Assembly: GCA_004376575.1 (NCBI GenBank)
Contig: SOJN01000142.1
Coordinates: 1-64,000, forward strand
Length of the DNA stretch: 64,000 nt
Origin: a candidate division TA06 bacterium
Lineage (GTDB): Bacteria; Hydrothermota; DG-26; E44-bin18
Direction of reading: 5' to 3'
Made by a program: the position numbers and the translations under genes. Shown here piece by piece: positions 27,111 to 36,037 of the stretch (position 1 is the stretch's first letter; each line of letters starts with the position of its first letter). The notes beneath the pieces are model-generated. The model was not told the origin of the DNA. It ran no database searches and worked only from the letters and a program-made list of their open reading frames with translations.

Positions 27111-27542
27111 ATGGTTAGAGGTTCGCGAGGCTTCACAATGATTGAACTCATGGTGGTCATTGGCATAATAGGAGTGATGACGGCCATAAGTATACCTTTC
27201 TATATTGGATACAGACCAAAACTCTTACTCAACCAGGCAAGCAACAAAGTCCTTGCATCGGTGAGATTGGCCAGGGCGGCCGCAGTAGCCGAAGCCAGGC
27301 CACGCACCATCTATTTCTCCTGGGATAATGAGGCTTACAAGATAGACGATGGACCATGGATTCCTCTCGGCCTTCGGGTAGACATGGCCAAGGGGGAAGG
27401 CTGGACTGAAGATTTTCTCTCTTTCAGCCCCGATGGAAAGGCGAGTACCAGCGGCAGAATAGTGTTTAGCAGTACTGCGATACAAGAGGAGTTTGAGCTT
27501 TACGTGTCTATTGCGGGATTCACAAGGCTTCGGCTGAAGTGA
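27111..27542 (+). CDS. Type IV pilin-like protein (GspH/FimT type)
   Basis: This 143-residue pseudopilin has a class III leader MVRGSRG followed by FTMIELMVVIGIIGVMTAIS, the prepilin peptidase/methylation site with Glu+5 and the hydrophobic helix. The C-terminal domain is small and beta-rich, like GspH/FimT. Such minor pilins prime pilus assembly at the inner membrane. It is the first gene behind the sigma-54 promoter; the PilV-like gene begins 13 bases later. Confidence 0.87.
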   Translation: MVRGSRGFTMIELMVVIGIIGVMTAISIPFYIGYRPKLLLNQASNKVLASVRLARAAAVAEARPRTIYFSWDNEAYKIDDGPWIPLGLRVDMAKGEGWTEDFLSFSPDGKASTSGRIVFSSTAIQEEFELYVSIAGFTRLRLK

Positions 27543-27555
27543 GGTAGGCAAGAAG

Positions 27556-27951
27556 ATGGGTCTGAGAAACGAAAGTGGATTTAGCATGATCGAGCTCCTG
27601 GTGGCCATGGTTGTCATAGCCCTGGGGCTTCTCTCAATCTCTGCGCTTTTCCCCTTGGGGTCCAGAGCCAGAATGAGGGGAGAGGGGATCACCAAAGCGA
27701 TTGAGCTGGCACAGCAGAGGATGGAACAGCTTGTAGAGCTGGGCTATGACAATCTTGAAGATGGATGTGATTCCACAGTTATACGAGCGTACAGAGTCAA
27801 GTGGTGTATAAGTACGCTCAAGTGGGGTCCTGGTACGTACGATGCGCTCAAAATAGTTACAGACACTGTAACGTATATTACGCCGGGCGGAGGATACAGG
27901 AAGGTGGGACTGACGACTTATGTATCACCCAAGATCTCCGGAGGGAGGTAG
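27556..27951 (+). CDS. Minor pilin PilV-like protein
   Basis: This 131-residue protein has the leader MGLRNESG followed by FSMIELLVAMVVIALGLLSI, a PilV/GspI-type prepilin helix (AMVVIALGLL is characteristic). A short C-terminal domain has two Cys (EDGCDST, VKWCIST), perhaps a disulfide. The next gene starts directly after its stop codon, so the two are one transcriptional unit. Confidence 0.83.
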   Translation: MGLRNESGFSMIELLVAMVVIALGLLSISALFPLGSRARMRGEGITKAIELAQQRMEQLVELGYDNLEDGCDSTVIRAYRVKWCISTLKWGPGTYDALKIVTDTVTYITPGGGYRKVGLTTYVSPKISGGR

Positions 27952-30528
27952 ATGACCAAGATGAGGAGAACAAGCGGTTTTACCCTTGTCGAAGTGATTA
28001 TTTCTCTGGCCATATTCACAATTATAGCCGCTGTTCTTTTTACGATTCTGATAAGAAACCAACAGAGTGCGCGAGTTACCGCTAACCTGATTGAAGCTCA
28101 GCAAAACGCGAGAGTGGCTGTTGATGTTCTCTCCCGTGATGTGAGGATGGCTGGATATGGAGTTGACGTGCTTAATTACCAGCCAGTAGTGCAGTATGCT
28201 GGCCCCTTTGAAATTATGTACAACTCAAACATGCAACCCTATCCTGATACTTCTGACCCCAGGGGAGACCCGCAGGCTCTCGATTGGGGGGGTGCCAACT
28301 TGCCGCCCCATTCGCTCAGGTCCGCCACAGGCCCTAATGACACCACAGGCGCGGAAACAATAGTATACACCCTGGATGCCGACGAGGACGGGGACATAGA
28401 TCAGGATGATGTTGCAGCAAATCGTCCGACAGCAGAGACCTACAATCCTTACGACATGATGCTGATACGCCGGGTTTATGGCTATAACAGCGCCCTGGGA
28501 CAGAACACCGTCACTTTTGACGAGCTCGCCCTGGTTCGCGGGCCTATACCCGCAGGCGTGGTTGTTGAGCCCCTCTTCCTTTACTGGCTCGATACGGACA
28601 GGGACGGTATTGCTGATTCGCTTTATGGTGACACCGAAGCTCCTGAAGGTGAATTGAATGAGAGCGAGATAGCAGCGCTAACACCTTTGATTTGGCCGGA
28701 TGATGCTGCTACATTGAGGCAGATTGCGAGGATAACCGTTACTGCCATAGGAGAGATGCCTGAAAAGGACAAGAACTACACGGACAACAACGGCTACAGA
28801 CAGATCAGGGTGACCTCTGATGTGACCATACCCAAGACCTTTGTAATTGAACGCAGGGAGATAGCGGGCACGGTTTTCCGTGACTGCGGCGGAACTCAGA
28901 CAGGAATTCAGGGTTGGAGAGTGGAGTTGAGTCCGGCCATTTATGATATAAGCGCCACTGACGGCAGTTACTCTTTTGAAGTTGCTCCAGGAGCTTACCA
29001 GGTCGAATTGAAAGACGTGGTGGACCCGTGGCATTTTACCATTGGCGGCGCAATACAGACTGTCGATGTTACCGAATCCAGTGTGACTGACGTCGATTAT
29101 TTCATTGACTCACCGTATGGAACGGTCCATGGTTCTGTTTTTTGGGATAAAGATAAAGACAGTCTCTGGTCGGAAGATGACGTTCTCATTGATACTGTGT
29201 ATGGAGACACTGCACGCCTTGGATGGGGTATTTGGGTGGTAGAAGGGGGTAGTCTCAGTACAGACACTTTCAAAATTGTGCCCCCGGATTCTGAATACGC
29301 TTTTTATGAGTTCTTCAAGCGGGACTATGATTATTCTTGGTACTGTACGACGTATACGAGTGGTAGCCGCCCGAATCCTTTCATCTTCATAGCCGGCCAT
29401 GATGCTGGAATGCCTGATGAGTGCGATTTTGATTTTCGATACGATGTTCCTTTGATCAGGGTGTCCTTAATGCCGAGCTGCTCCCTGCCGGAGCTGGCAG
29501 CGTATCAGCTGGGTGGGAACCTCATCCGCATTGAGTGGGTAGTGTATGATCCAGACACCCCGTGGGACTCATTGACCAGTACCCTGGAGTATTCCCTGGA
29601 CCTGGGAGCACCGGGGACGTGGGAGACTCTCAGGTATACCGAAGGTCCCGATACTGTCATGCCCGATACTACGGGTCTCGACAGCACAGGTTTGGCCAGT
29701 TTTATGTGGTTTGTACCTCAAATGATGATGACGGAACCCAAGCTTCTTCTTAGGTTAAAAGTGGACGACCCTGATACGCTCAATAAGACCTGTGTAACGG
29801 TGTCGGATCCGATGAAGATAAATATCCCATGGCTCGGCCGGGAAGGGGTGTTCGCGGTCCGCGATAGGGTTCCTGGTACTCGATGGGCTGACAGACAGCC
29901 ACCGAATTTCGACACCCTTCATGTTGAGGGTCTTCAGGTGATGCCTATGAGGAACACTCAAGGCGACTCGCTGTACCTGCCCAGTGGGGTGGTGTGGTAT
30001 ACTGATACTCTTGAAGAAGATACGGCAATGGCGGTTGCGGATAGTATGGGCATATATGACCTGATAATCTACTGGCAGCAGGATACGGTGGAGGTTGAGG
30101 GGGAAACGGGTGACTCGAGTAAGGTCTATGCTGATAGCGCTCGCTGGATAACCGAATACGATATCCCCGAAGGTAATATGGTCGAATCGGGTCTGTGGAG
30201 ATTCTATTTCTGGGGTAACTATGAGTCAGATGTGGACTGCGATATCAAGTTTGTCCCGGAGATCTATTGCTGCGATAATGACGGTAGTAACGACTCTCTC
30301 GTTTTCAGCGCCGATTCACTGGCCATAACTACCAACCTTGTCAAGGCACCTGGTCGGTCCCTTGTTAAAATCGAGTATACTACCTACGATGACGTTGTTG
30401 ACTGTGAAAAGTTGATGTTGAGGGTTAAGACAAAAAGGATGGACGACGAGGCGTCTGAAGCTACTATCTATTTCTATTATAGTGGACCAAGTATTTCGTA
30501 TCTCATAACGCCAGCGTATGTCGAGTAG
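27952..30528 (+). CDS. Giant PilW-like pilin with extended extracellular region
   Basis: The 858-residue protein starts with a prepilin leader and helix (MTKMRRTSG / FTLVEVIISLAIFTIIAAVL), then a PilW-like segment (QQNARVAVDVLSRDVRMAGYG). Classical PilW proteins are about 300-400 residues. Here roughly 500 more residues follow: a Cna-B/SdrD-like beta unit (about 303-380, AGTVFRDCGGTQ ... GSYSFEVAPGAYQV), a related DKDKDSLWSEDD unit, and Asp/Thr-rich segments. That region should lie outside the cell and could be a tip adhesin. It ends overlapping the start region of the PilX-like gene. Confidence 0.82.
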   Translation: MTKMRRTSGFTLVEVIISLAIFTIIAAVLFTILIRNQQSARVTANLIEAQQNARVAVDVLSRDVRMAGYGVDVLNYQPVVQYAGPFEIMYNSNMQPYPDTSDPRGDPQALDWGGANLPPHSLRSATGPNDTTGAETIVYTLDADEDGDIDQDDVAANRPTAETYNPYDMMLIRRVYGYNSALGQNTVTFDELALVRGPIPAGVVVEPLFLYWLDTDRDGIADSLYGDTEAPEGELNESEIAALTPLIWPDDAATLRQIARITVTAIGEMPEKDKNYTDNNGYRQIRVTSDVTIPKTFVIERREIAGTVFRDCGGTQTGIQGWRVELSPAIYDISATDGSYSFEVAPGAYQVELKDVVDPWHFTIGGAIQTVDVTESSVTDVDYFIDSPYGTVHGSVFWDKDKDSLWSEDDVLIDTVYGDTARLGWGIWVVEGGSLSTDTFKIVPPDSEYAFYEFFKRDYDYSWYCTTYTSGSRPNPFIFIAGHDAGMPDECDFDFRYDVPLIRVSLMPSCSLPELAAYQLGGNLIRIEWVVYDPDTPWDSLTSTLEYSLDLGAPGTWETLRYTEGPDTVMPDTTGLDSTGLASFMWFVPQMMMTEPKLLLRLKVDDPDTLNKTCVTVSDPMKINIPWLGREGVFAVRDRVPGTRWADRQPPNFDTLHVEGLQVMPMRNTQGDSLYLPSGVVWYTDTLEEDTAMAVADSMGIYDLIIYWQQDTVEVEGETGDSSKVYADSARWITEYDIPEGNMVESGLWRFYFWGNYESDVDCDIKFVPEIYCCDNDGSNDSLVFSADSLAITTNLVKAPGRSLVKIEYTTYDDVVDCEKLMLRVKTKRMDDEASEATIYFYYSGPSISYLITPAYVE

Positions 30529-30583
30529 TAAGCTTCTGAGGGGACTGCCCGTTTTGTTTTCTAAAGAAGGAGTTGCAGGAGGG

Positions 30584-32164
30584 ATGACACGCCGCGATGA
30601 AAAAGGAATGGCCCTTGTCCTCGCCATAATGCTTCTGCTTGTGCTGTTCGTGATGGGTTCCACCCTTCTCATGCTGGCGACCACTGACGTAAAGATTGCC
30701 AGCCATCAGATGAGGGACAACAAGGCCCTTTTTGTCGCTGATGCCGGCATTCAGGAAGTTCTCACCAGGATTACCTCAGACGCTAGCTATGTTGGAGACC
30801 CTGCGGACTTTGTCAATCCGGACTGGCAGTCGGAGATTTACGCCTCAGGTCCGCCTGCGGGCGCTGGCGATACACTGCGCTTCCTGACGCTCCCTGGATG
30901 CGGCGTACTGAATTATGCAGATCCGACTGCGCCCGTCACAGTCCACTACTTGAAAAACAGAGACGGCGATGTCATCTACTATGATCCCGACACCAAGGAA
31001 CGCGTGACAGACATGCCTCCGCCTCTGGGCGCCGTCCCCATACATGTGGCCGAAGCAACGGGCACAGCGCATGGAGGGGTCTATCCGGTAAGGAGAAAAG
31101 CTATCACTGAGTTCATAGTAAGCACACTCGACTATGAGGATTTTTATTACGCGCTTCATACAGGAGGAGATATCTATTTCAGAGCGATATCTTCGTCAAA
31201 AGCAGGGAGATTGTCCACGTTTTCCGCATACAGCGATGAGATATCGATTCTGAGACACAATGACGGGGATACGATATACATAGATATGGACGGTAGTGAG
31301 TCGTACGACATGGATACGGAAGTGAACTTCTTCGGCGGGGAATGGAACCCCTCTTCTTCCTACGATCTTATGCAGATGAGAAACGTGTTTACAGGGTATC
31401 CTCCACCTCATACACCCCCTCCGAACCCTGACCTGGGCCATCTTGACAGTACCGGTTTGATCTTCGCTAATGGAGATATTAGGTTAGATACGATTGACAC
31501 CTTCATTCCCAAGTTTGGTCAGACTTGGCTTACGGGCACATTGGTCAACTACGATCCATCTGACACAACATATATTCACGGAGGATACAGTGAAGGCGAG
31601 GATCCTTTTCCCGTCCCTCTCATAAACATGTCTCATGATTACTGGAAGTACCACGGCGCCGAGATAATAGACAGACTGCACCCGAGCAGTGTTCCAGCAA
31701 ACTGGGAGCTGGACACTCTGGGGTACCACTGGAAGGGTGGGGCTACAGCGCAGATGGACTCTGGAACTTATTTCTTTTCTGACGACAATGTAATTATCGA
31801 CAGCATCTTTGATCCACTTGGTGATGTGAAAATCATTACCCCTTTCAGCATCTATATCAGCAACGACGTAACCTATGAGGACGACGATGCGAAGGCAATA
31901 GCTTTTCTGGCCGGGGAGGATATTGGCGTAGGTGGGGATATGGCCAATGTGATAGTCAAGGCACTACTTTATGCAAAAAAAGGAGATCTTACCATCTCCA
32001 AGCAGGCTGTGATTCTGGGCGCGGTCATAATCCGCGGCGATGCTGAGATCAGTGGTGAGTGTGCTATAATCCTGGACAAGAGGCTCAACGGTGTGTTCGA
32101 GTTTGTTGAGCCTGAAAAGAAATATGTGAGTACGGTGCTCTCTTGGCGTGAGGTGAGACCGTAG
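30584..32164 (+). CDS. PilX-like pilus assembly protein
   Basis: This protein has 526 residues from ATG 30584, which follows AAGGAG and places the start just before a PilX-type N-terminus (EKGMALVLAIMLLLVLFVMG ... ALFVADAGIQEVL). An in-frame ATG at 30518, overlapping the previous gene, would add 22 atypical residues. Typical PilX is under 200 residues. The long remainder is beta-rich and Asp/Tyr-rich and ends in repeated short strands (ISKQAVILGAVIIRGDAEIS) resembling a bactofilin-like solenoid. It is the last gene of the cluster; a strong terminator follows. Confidence 0.78.
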   Translation: MTRRDEKGMALVLAIMLLLVLFVMGSTLLMLATTDVKIASHQMRDNKALFVADAGIQEVLTRITSDASYVGDPADFVNPDWQSEIYASGPPAGAGDTLRFLTLPGCGVLNYADPTAPVTVHYLKNRDGDVIYYDPDTKERVTDMPPPLGAVPIHVAEATGTAHGGVYPVRRKAITEFIVSTLDYEDFYYALHTGGDIYFRAISSSKAGRLSTFSAYSDEISILRHNDGDTIYIDMDGSESYDMDTEVNFFGGEWNPSSSYDLMQMRNVFTGYPPPHTPPPNPDLGHLDSTGLIFANGDIRLDTIDTFIPKFGQTWLTGTLVNYDPSDTTYIHGGYSEGEDPFPVPLINMSHDYWKYHGAEIIDRLHPSSVPANWELDTLGYHWKGGATAQMDSGTYFFSDDNVIIDSIFDPLGDVKIITPFSIYISNDVTYEDDDAKAIAFLAGEDIGVGGDMANVIVKALLYAKKGDLTISKQAVILGAVIIRGDAEISGECAIILDKRLNGVFEFVEPEKKYVSTVLSWREVRP

Positions 32165-32179
32165 TACGTGGCGGCGAGT

Positions 32180-32217
32180 GAAGAAGCCCTGTACCGGACC
32201 TCGTACAGGGCTTCTTC
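32180..32217. terminator. Bidirectional terminator between convergent genes
   Basis: A perfect 15-bp stem, GAAGAAGCCCTGTAC with its exact complement, closes an 8-base loop. T- and A-rich flanks lie on both sides. It sits between the PilX-like gene (+) and the small lipoprotein gene (-). Confidence 0.85.
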
Positions 32218-32253
32218 AATTGTATAGCAGTGATCTAGCAGATTTCTACTCTT

Positions 32254-32736
32254 CTAAGGGTAATCCGTTCTCCAGATTCCCCAATCCATCTCAACATAGA
32301 ATTCCTTATTGAGTCCATAGGCGTCTTCACCATTAAAGCGCAATCTGGCAATAGCATAGTCATTACCATTGTAAATGTAGTCGACCAGGGTCTGGCTTAT
32401 CGGAACGGGAAGATGCAAGAGGTCGACGGTGGTAGTGTCTCCTGGAAGAACGAAATGCATGTTGATGGGTGGCAGCGCTGGCGCTATTTCACTATCTCCG
32501 TGTGAGTCGAAATATTTGATTTCAAGGTTGGTGACCACGGCGTCGACATAGTTGGCCACCTGAAACCTGATGGTGTCGGCGGCGATGGTGGTATCTCCAG
32601 ACGCCTGGTCTATCACACCTGTCAGCGGATTGACCCAAACTATAACCACCTCAGGCGTAGGCAGCATCTGGCTCACCTGGCCGCAGCCCATGGCCACAAT
32701 GGCAACAATAGCAAGAATTACTGGGACTATCTTCAT
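32254..32736 (-). CDS. Small lipoprotein of unknown function
   Basis: The 160-residue protein has a lipoprotein signal (MKIVPVILAIVAIVAMGC, lipobox at Cys18). The mature part is predicted mainly beta, like an Ig/LEA-type domain, and ends GIWRTDYP. I do not recognise the family. The ATG at 32736 follows AAAAGGAGGCTACG, and a sigma-70 type promoter lies upstream, so it is a single-gene unit facing the pilin cluster. Confidence 0.75.
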   Translation of the reverse strand: MKIVPVILAIVAIVAMGCGQVSQMLPTPEVVIVWVNPLTGVIDQASGDTTIAADTIRFQVANYVDAVVTNLEIKYFDSHGDSEIAPALPPINMHFVLPGDTTTVDLLHLPVPISQTLVDYIYNGNDYAIARLRFNGEDAYGLNKEFYVEMDWGIWRTDYP

Positions 32737-32762
32737 CGTAGCCTCCTTTTCCTCAATGGATT

Positions 32763-32791
32763 ATGATAGTCCAATTAAAGGAAAATGTCAA
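32763..32791 (-). promoter_or_regulatory. Sigma-70 type promoter of the small lipoprotein
   Basis: On the minus strand: TTGACA (32791-32786), 17-base spacer, TATCAT (32768-32763), 27 bases before the start codon. Confidence 0.6.
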
Positions 32792-32916
32792 GGGCCGGAT
32801 TCCCTTGATACACCTATTTTCCAACGAACGCCATCTTGTTTTCTCTACCATGCAGAGATACTACTACTTAAGTATAGTTATGTCAAGTAAAAAATAACAA
32901 AAGTTAATTTTTTCGC

Positions 32917-32945
32917 TTGACAAATAGTTGGCATCACACTATAAT
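32917..32945 (+). promoter_or_regulatory. Consensus sigma-70 promoter of the HTH-pilM-Q operon
   Basis: TTGACA (32917-32922), 17-base spacer, TATAAT (32940-32945): a full consensus match, the strongest promoter in the window. The HTH start codon is 40 bases downstream. Confidence 0.85.
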
Positions 32946-32984
32946 CGTTACCTATAGCAGAAATAGATGCTTTCGGAGGCAACA

Positions 32985-33170
32985 ATGCCACTGGCACCAA
33001 AGGAAATAGATCCAAACAAACTTTATACAGTCGAGGAGACTGCCACCTTTCTTTCAGTGAGCGGGCAAACTGTCAGAAAACATCTCAGGGACAGGAAACT
33101 GACCGGCAGGAAGATCGGCAGAAAGTGGCACATTAGGGGATCAATGATTCGAAGATTCATCGAGATATAG
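32985..33170 (+). CDS. Excisionase-type helix-turn-helix DNA-binding protein
   Basis: This 61-residue protein is almost entirely one HTH_17/MerR-like winged helix: YTVEETATFLSVSGQTVRKH then LTGRKIGRKWHIRGSMIRRF. ATG 32985, after GGAGGCAAC, is preferred over 32967. It is the first gene behind a consensus promoter, 30 bases before pilM, so it may autoregulate the pilus operon. No integrase or phage gene is nearby, which argues against a true excisionase. Confidence 0.8.
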   Translation: MPLAPKEIDPNKLYTVEETATFLSVSGQTVRKHLRDRKLTGRKIGRKWHIRGSMIRRFIEI

Positions 33171-33200
33171 GCCAAGTGCTGTCTAGGCAAGGGGTAGAAG

Positions 33201-34235
33201 ATGCTGGGTAAGAAAAAGTCTGCAGTTGGGCTCGACATTGGTAGCTGCCTGGTTAAGTTTGTAGAAATCCAGGGGCTACCAAAAGCTCCCAGTCTGGCAA
33301 ACTATGGAATTTGCAGACTCCTTCCTGACGCTATCGTTGACGGCGAGGTTATGGATAGGGAAGTTGTCATCGACACTGTCAAGACCCTTTTTGATACAAG
33401 GGGAGAAAAGAACAAGGATGTTGTTGTCGCCGTCTCCGGCCGCGGAGTCATAGTGAAGAAGATAACTATGGCGAAAATGAAAGAGTCTGAAGCCCAGGAG
33501 CAGATAAGATGGGAGGCGGAGCAGCACATTCCATTTGACATAAACGACGTGTCGCTCGACTTCGAAATAGTAAACCCTGATGCAGAAGGCGGGCAAATGG
33601 AGGTCCTCCTTGTGGCGGCGAAATCTGAGGTCGTTAGTTCCCGCATCACCCTGCTCAGAGAGGCAGGCTTGAATCCAGTCGCCGTGGATGTGGCCTGTTT
33701 CGCTGTCCAGAATGCTTTCGTGGCAAACTATGAAGCCAAGCCTGGCGAGCTCATTGCCATCGTCAACATTGGGTCTGAGGTCACCAACATCAACTTCGTT
33801 CAAGATAACACAAGCCATTTCACGAGAGACATAACACAGGCTGGCAACGATTGCTCTCAGAGAATTCAGAAAAACCTCGGCCTGAGCACTGACCAGGCCA
33901 TGGATGTACTCAAGGGAGAGAGGCCGAAGGACATTGACGATGATGTTCTTCAGTCTGTTTTTCAGTCCTTCAGCGAGGACCTCTCCGTGGGGATAGAGAG
34001 AGTCCTTCCTTATCTCCCGGGAGGAACTGAGAAGATGGATAGAATTGTGCTTGCCGGCGGTGGCGCAACGATCCCCGGCCTAGCATCATTTCTCTCGGAG
34101 AAATTCGGTGTCCCGGTGGAGATTCTTAATCCTATAAAGAAGATATCATATGACCCGGCCCTTTTCGGCGCTGATGACGTCGAAAAGGTGGCCCCCGCGT
34201 TGAGTCAGGCTGTTGGTCTGGCGCTGCGGGGATGA
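33201..34235 (+). CDS. pilM: Type IV pilus assembly protein PilM
   Basis: This 344-residue actin-like ATPase has phosphate-binding loops SAVGLDIGSCLVKFVEI and AIVNIGSEVTNINFV, and the adenosine loop IVLAGGGATIPGLASFL. PilM is a cytoplasmic ring protein that binds the PilN tail and links the alignment subcomplex to the assembly ATPase. Length is close to the family norm (about 350). It begins the pilMNOPQ order, 30 bases after the HTH gene. Confidence 0.94.
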   Translation: MLGKKKSAVGLDIGSCLVKFVEIQGLPKAPSLANYGICRLLPDAIVDGEVMDREVVIDTVKTLFDTRGEKNKDVVVAVSGRGVIVKKITMAKMKESEAQEQIRWEAEQHIPFDINDVSLDFEIVNPDAEGGQMEVLLVAAKSEVVSSRITLLREAGLNPVAVDVACFAVQNAFVANYEAKPGELIAIVNIGSEVTNINFVQDNTSHFTRDITQAGNDCSQRIQKNLGLSTDQAMDVLKGERPKDIDDDVLQSVFQSFSEDLSVGIERVLPYLPGGTEKMDRIVLAGGGATIPGLASFLSEKFGVPVEILNPIKKISYDPALFGADDVEKVAPALSQAVGLALRG

Positions 34236-34250
34236 AGATAGGTGCTTGAG

Positions 34251-34877
34251 ATGATTAGGATTGATTTACTTCCAAAAGAAGAAAGGAAGAGAAAACCCAC
34301 ACTGGCGCCGAGGGCTCGTGCACCGAGAGCAGCCAGGGCGCCCGTCAAAATAAGAATCCCCGTGGGTGCAGATACTGCCATTGTGGTGGTAATCTTTGTG
34401 GTCATTCTGGGATTGATGTATTTCATGTTTGCCGCGCAGAAAAGAGAAATCGCCCGGCTTGACGATGAGATAGCTTCAATGCAGGCTGAACTGAAAAGGC
34501 TGAAAGAGGCCGTACGACTGGTAAAGGACCTGGAGGAGAAAGAGCGTGCGATCAAGGTTAAGCTTGAGATCATAGGCAAGCTGAACAAGGATAGGTTCTT
34601 GATTGCACACATGTTGGATGAACTGAGTAGACTCGTGCCTGAAAATTGTTGGATACTATCTGTTGTTGAGAAAAAGCTATCTGTGGCCATAGAGGGAATG
34701 TCGTTCTCTAATTTCATAGTCGCAGATTTTATGAAGAAGCTTGAGGCTTCCCAGTATTTCCAGAATGTTAATCTCTCGGTTGTAAGCAGGGACAAGGTTG
34801 GTGGCTACGAGCTGATGAAGTTTAAGCTTACGACAAACCTCACCTCCCCGAAGCCGTTGCGGACGACTGGGGGGTAG
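34251..34877 (+). CDS. pilN: Type IV pilus assembly protein PilN
   Basis: The 208-residue inner-membrane protein begins MIRIDLLPKEERKRKP, the conserved cytoplasmic tail that binds PilM. A basic Ala/Pro linker, one transmembrane helix (about 44-63) and a periplasmic coiled coil (about 66-112) follow, then a ferredoxin-like domain. ATG 34251 is chosen so that the family tail starts the protein; a GTG at 34242 is also in frame. It partners PilO. Confidence 0.9.
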   Translation: MIRIDLLPKEERKRKPTLAPRARAPRAARAPVKIRIPVGADTAIVVVIFVVILGLMYFMFAAQKREIARLDDEIASMQAELKRLKEAVRLVKDLEEKERAIKVKLEIIGKLNKDRFLIAHMLDELSRLVPENCWILSVVEKKLSVAIEGMSFSNFIVADFMKKLEASQYFQNVNLSVVSRDKVGGYELMKFKLTTNLTSPKPLRTTGG

Positions 34878-34926
34878 AGCGAGAAGAAGCGAGAGTTAGT
34901 TGGCAGTTAAGGCTTGAGGAGAGTAC

Positions 34927-35550
34927 ATGCGCAAAAGACTTTTGGTGATAATTATTGCGGTCCTGGGAATCGCAGCAAGCGGGCTGTTCTATAAATACGG
35001 CCTGGCAGAGAACAAGATTAAGATACACGATCTTGAAGAGAAGCATGCGGCCTATATCGATTCGGTCAACAAAGCGAGGACTGTCGCAGAACGGCTGGAT
35101 GAAATGAAAAGAAGGCTCCGCATCGCGGAGCTCCAGTGGGAGAAGGCCACTGAGATGCTTCCCAGGGAGAAAGAGATCCCCGATCTGTTGACTTCGATAA
35201 CTCGGGTCGGAGCAAAGAACAACGTTTCTTTCCGGCTCTTTCAGCCAAATCCGATGAAACCGGAAGACATATACGTGTCCGTTCCCGTAAGAGTCGCCGT
35301 CTCGGCTACTTACCACGATTTGGGTGGGTTTTTGAGTGCCATCGGCAACCTACCCAGAATCGTGAGGGTGAGCGGCCTGAAACTGGTTGGGAGTAAAGGA
35401 GAAAATGTAAGTGTGACAGCGGATTTCCTGCTCACGACCTATGTACTTTCAGAAGCCAAGACAAGGGTAGCGACCAGAAGGAAGCCCAGAGCGACACCCG
35501 GGCAGAGCAGAAGGCGCGAACCTTCACCCACAGAACTTGGAGAGGACTAG
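34927..35550 (+). CDS. pilO: Type IV pilus assembly protein PilO
   Basis: This 207-residue protein has a transmembrane helix at about 3-20, a coiled coil (about 27-70) and a periplasmic domain with the PilO pattern LTSITRVGAKNNVSFRLFQP and TYHDLGGFLSAIGNLPRIVR. The basic Arg/Pro-rich C-terminal tail (about 180-200) is unusual. It forms heterodimers with PilN in the periplasm. Its position between pilN and pilP supports the call. Confidence 0.9.
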   Translation: MRKRLLVIIIAVLGIAASGLFYKYGLAENKIKIHDLEEKHAAYIDSVNKARTVAERLDEMKRRLRIAELQWEKATEMLPREKEIPDLLTSITRVGAKNNVSFRLFQPNPMKPEDIYVSVPVRVAVSATYHDLGGFLSAIGNLPRIVRVSGLKLVGSKGENVSVTADFLLTTYVLSEAKTRVATRRKPRATPGQSRRREPSPTELGED

Positions 35551-35577
35551 CATCTGACCTATGTTCTGGGAGGCACG

Positions 35578-36027
35578 ATGAGACGAATCTTCATTCTAAT
35601 TGCTGTTCTTATTTTTGGTTCTGGATCAGCACTTCTGTGTCAGGAGTCCGGCGAAGAGACGCCGTCGGAATCCACGTTGTCGACTGCTTTGGATGAATCG
35701 CTCGAGGTTGAACTTCCCTTTGAAAGAGAGTTCTATCACTACGACAAGATTGGAAGAAGAGATCCTTTTCTACCCTTGGTCCCCAAGGAAGACGTGACGG
35801 TCCCGAGCATCAACAATCTTGTGCTTATGGGTATCATCTGGGGGTATGCCGGCAAAGTGGCTGTGATCAAGGAGAGGGGAGGCGTGGGCTACGTGATGAG
35901 AGAAAGAGATGAGGTTGCCGGCGGCAGTGTAGGGCGTATCACCACGGATTCAATAACGTTTGTCCTGGAAGAATTTGGAGTTGTGTCTGAGTATACACTT
36001 ACCCTTAAGGGTCAAGGCCGGAGGTGA
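35578..36027 (+). CDS. pilP: Type IV pilus assembly protein PilP
   Basis: This 149-residue protein has an N-terminal signal (MRRIFILIAVLIFGSGSALLC); the Cys at about 21 may serve as a lipobox. After an acidic linker comes the PilP-type beta domain, starting YDKIGRRDPFLPLVPK (the R-DPF motif of PilP) and NNLVLMGIIW. It links PilN/O to the secretin. The stop is 10 bases before the pilQ start. Confidence 0.87.
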   Translation: MRRIFILIAVLIFGSGSALLCQESGEETPSESTLSTALDESLEVELPFEREFYHYDKIGRRDPFLPLVPKEDVTVPSINNLVLMGIIWGYAGKVAVIKERGGVGYVMRERDEVAGGSVGRITTDSITFVLEEFGVVSEYTLTLKGQGRR

Positions 36028-36037
36028 GGAGGTCGAG

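Noticed and set aside
32985-33170. Excisionase of an integrated element
   Set aside because: No integrase, attachment-like direct repeat or phage gene is nearby, and the gene leads a pilus operon.
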